In this document: positions 7,139 through 8,936 of the stretch, piece after piece
Position numbering within the stretch: the stretch's first letter is position 1
How the letters are laid out: every line of letters starts with the position of its first letter
NCBI GenBank assembly: GCA_002067565.1
Contig: MVQZ01000285.1
Coordinates: forward strand, 1 to 8,936
Source of the DNA: Methanobacterium sp. PtaU1.Bin242
Lineage (GTDB): Archaea; Methanobacteriota; Methanobacteria; Methanobacteriales; Methanobacteriaceae
Direction: 5' to 3'
Length of the DNA stretch: 8,936 nt
Position numbers and translations under genes: made by a program
Notes under the pieces: generated by a model
What the model was told of the DNA's origin: nothing
What the model saw: only the letters and a program-made list of their open reading frames with translations
Databases searched by the model: none

Positions 7139-7166
7139 AAAAATTTCCAGCACTATTATACTGGAA
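7139..7166 (-). terminator. Hairpin plus T-tract terminator of alba
   Basis: On the minus strand, TTCCAG and CTGGAA (7161-7166 and 7145-7150) form a six-base stem around a ten-base loop, followed within a few bases by five T (7143-7139). It begins 16 bases after the alba stop codon. The stem is short, so the T-tract may be the working part. Confidence 0.45.
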
Positions 7167-7182
7167 TTTTGATTTTAAACTA

Positions 7183-7458
<276 letters not shown>

Positions 7459-7503
7459 TCACTTTACCTCCATGAAATACTTTGATTGTTTTTCTTTTCT
7501 AAT

Positions 7504-7513
7504 CTTATATAAA
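7504..7513 (-). promoter_or_regulatory. TATA box of alba
   Basis: The minus strand reads TTTATATAAG here, a consensus archaeal TATA element with its centre about 50 bases before ATG 7458. The expected transcription start is near 7483, leaving a leader of about 25 bases that holds the GGAGGT ribosome site. This supports independent transcription of alba. Confidence 0.65.
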
Positions 7514-7529
7514 GTTTGGTGTTATGCAC

Positions 7530-7552
7530 AAAGTAATGGAGAAAGTAATGGA
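7530..7552. repeat. Tandem 11-base repeat just upstream of the alba promoter
   Basis: AAAGTAATGGA occurs at 7530-7540 and again at 7542-7552, a 12-base period. In the direction of alba transcription the two copies (TCCATTACTTT) lie 16 bases upstream of the TATA box, where an archaeal activator could bind. The repeat is seen; a regulatory role is a guess. Confidence 0.5.
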
Positions 7553-7579
7553 TATGGTCACAGATTCTTAAGTTCTAAT

Positions 7580-7600
7580 GACCAGCCGCACAAGCTGGTT
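7580..7600. other. GC-rich inverted repeat between alba and the nitrogenase-like gene
   Basis: GACCAGC (7580-7586) and GCTGGTT (7594-7600) form a six-base perfect stem plus one G-T pair around the loop CGCACAA. It stands out in AT-rich DNA. It lies 36 bases past the stop of the nitrogenase-like gene. A five-T tract on the minus strand (7622-7618) precedes it rather than follows, so it is not a standard intrinsic terminator. Confidence 0.45.
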
Positions 7601-7635
7601 AAAATAACAATTATAAGAAAAATATGACTTATTTA

Positions 7636-8814
7636 TCATCCTAAAATATCTGTCATGCTTTTAACTACTTTGACCGCGCCTTCATAACCCAAAGTGACTT
7701 CCTGAGCATGCATAACATCAAAGAGAGGTATTTTTAACTCATAGGATAAACCTATCTCCCCCATGCCGCCCAAAATTATATCTGGTTTTAATTTCCTGGC
7801 TTGATTTAGAATTTCAGAATATTCTGGCTGTTTAAGTACGATTGGGTTTATTTCGTTGTGTTTAATTAGTTTTTTCAGTTTATAATCGGTGTTTTTCCCT
7901 TCAAAATCCAGACATACCAAAACGGGATCCATACCTATATCCTGTAGAAAATCGGTGAGTGCAACGGCACGGGTGGCTCCAGCAACAATTACTGCCTTTT
8001 TATCCTTTAAAAAATTGCGATACTTATCTATTTCCTTTTTAGCATCTTTTTCATCTTTATCAAGGTTATATTCCCTTTTCAATTTTTTACATATTTGTCT
8101 AAAGTAGTTGGAACTGGCCCTCACTCCCAAGGGTAATGTTTCCTGGATGAAAGGGATTTCAAACCGCTTTTCCATAATTTCACAAGGCCCCACTGCTGAT
8201 GCATCACACATGGAAATATTCAATGCCGCTGCAGGGGCGTTTTTTATATCTTTCAGGGTGCAGCCAGAAGTCAAAACACAATTTAAATCAATTTTAAGTC
8301 TCTTAAAATAATCTTTAAGTATTTTTAAATCTGGACCTCCCCGATATTGCCCCACCAGATTTATAGAATCCACTTTATGTTCCGGATGCCCCATCAAACC
8401 AATCAAAACAGATAAACATTCCTCATAGCCATCTATTTGGGTTCCTTCAAATCCTCCTGAGTTTATACAGATTATTTCAGCATTTATATCATTTTTAGCT
8501 TCATCAATAACTTTTTCAATATTTTCACCTATTATACTACTAGCACATGAGCTTAAAACCGTTATAAGTTGGGGTGAATATTTTTTATCAGCAGCCTGGA
8601 TTTTATGTAGCAATTTCTCTTCTGCACCAAACACCACATCATTTTGATCCATCTCCGTGGTAAGGATTTGAATAGGTCGGAGGCTTCGGAGACTTAAAAG
8701 ATATTTGATATGATAAAAACAACCCACAGGACCATGTATCAGAGGTAAAGCTCCCTTAATTCCTAAAACTGCCCTTATTACCCCAAATAGTTTGCATGTT
8801 CTTAGGGATTCCAT
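7636..8814 (-). CDS. Nitrogenase component 1-like protein (NifD/NifE/Nfl superfamily)
   Basis: This 392-residue cytoplasmic protein belongs to the nitrogenase component 1 oxidoreductase family (PF00148). Cys7, Cys32 in HGPVGC (27-32) and Cys90 in LSSC (87-90) occupy the three P-cluster-type positions. NISMC (199-203) followed by MEKRFEIPF (214-222) aligns with the NifD/NifE region holding the cofactor cysteine, so Cys203 may bind a metal cofactor. His369 in MHAQEV lies near the NifD histidine, but that alignment is uncertain. The ending LGYEGAVKVVKSM is typical of the family. It lacks the HPRPSP start that I recall for the F430 enzyme CfbD, so I do not call it cfbD. Family members are reductases or cofactor scaffolds needing a NifH-like ATPase; no partner gene is in this window. 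The ATG directly follows an in-frame TAA and has only a weak ribosome site. Confidence 0.85.
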   Translation of the reverse strand: MESLRTCKLFGVIRAVLGIKGALPLIHGPVGCFYHIKYLLSLRSLRPIQILTTEMDQNDVVFGAEEKLLHKIQAADKKYSPQLITVLSSCASSIIGENIEKVIDEAKNDINAEIICINSGGFEGTQIDGYEECLSVLIGLMGHPEHKVDSINLVGQYRGGPDLKILKDYFKRLKIDLNCVLTSGCTLKDIKNAPAAALNISMCDASAVGPCEIMEKRFEIPFIQETLPLGVRASSNYFRQICKKLKREYNLDKDEKDAKKEIDKYRNFLKDKKAVIVAGATRAVALTDFLQDIGMDPVLVCLDFEGKNTDYKLKKLIKHNEINPIVLKQPEYSEILNQARKLKPDIILGGMGEIGLSYELKIPLFDVMHAQEVTLGYEGAVKVVKSMTDILG

Positions 8815-8869
8815 TTATAACACTGCCCTAACGTATTCTAATGAAAATCAGTGAATTAAAGTTAGGAAG

Positions 8870-8880
8870 AATATATAATA
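8870..8880 (-). promoter_or_regulatory. TATA box of the nitrogenase-like gene
   Basis: The minus strand reads TATTATATATT, centred about 60 bases before ATG 8814. The expected start is near 8848, giving a leader of about 33 bases. It is flanked by two copies of CTTCCTAA (minus strand, at 8884-8891 and 8862-8869) spaced 22 bases apart. A second AT-rich TATA-like run lies near 8896-8903. Its use as a promoter is inferred. Confidence 0.45.
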
Positions 8881-8936
8881 CATTTAGGAAGTCAAATATA
8901 TTTTTACCCATTGAAAAGGATCCATATATTATTTTT

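Noticed and set aside
7459..7635. tRNA or other RNA gene around the GC-rich hairpin
   Set aside because: No cloverleaf arms, T-loop or anticodon stem could be drawn around it; only a single stem-loop is present.
7636..8814. Naming the nitrogenase-like gene cfbD, nifE or nifN
   Set aside because: The N-terminus does not look like CfbD as I recall it, no cfb or nif partner is in the window, and a placement needs a tree that I could not compute.

Overview
The window looks like chromosomal DNA from a methanogenic euryarchaeon, most probably Methanobacterium or a close relative in Methanobacteriales. This is inferred from gene content and signals; no search was run. The DNA is AT-rich. There is an Alba chromatin protein gene, archaeal TATA-box promoters of the form TTTATATA, Shine-Dalgarno sites such as AGGTGAT and GGAGGT, oligo-T terminators, a DUF362 iron-sulfur protein and a nitrogenase component 1-like protein.

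Layout. Bases 1-2542 are read on the minus strand. They hold the start of a TMEM175/DUF1211-type membrane protein (cut by the window edge), a DUF362 protein with two [4Fe-4S] motifs, and an endonuclease IV/sugar-isomerase-type TIM barrel. A 357-base divergent intergenic region follows (2543-2899), with a promoter on each side and a striking palindromic operator on the plus side. Bases 2900-6921 read as a plus-strand run: a PadR-type repressor, an ABC ATPase, its ABC-2 permease, and a secreted, membrane-anchored eight-bladed PQQ-type beta-propeller. It ends at two oligo-T tracts. Bases 7183-8814 return to the minus strand, with alba and then, upstream of it, a solitary nitrogenase component 1-like gene. 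Each has its own recognisable TATA box.

How the genes may work together. The PadR-ABC-permease set is a classic self-regulated drug-efflux-type or lipid-exporter-type module. The operator suggests that the PadR protein represses its own operon until a ligand appears. The propeller gene follows after 49 bases with a perfect ribosome binding site and no visible terminator before it, so it may be a surface partner of the exporter. Its sequence is unusual in placing an N-glycosylation sequon in the same loop of seven of its eight blades.

The nitrogenase-like protein keeps three P-cluster-type cysteines and a cysteine in the position that binds the cofactor in NifD/NifE, yet no nifH, nifK or nifN partner lies in the window. 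I could not identify its substrate. I saw no tRNA, rRNA, CRISPR array or insertion sequence.
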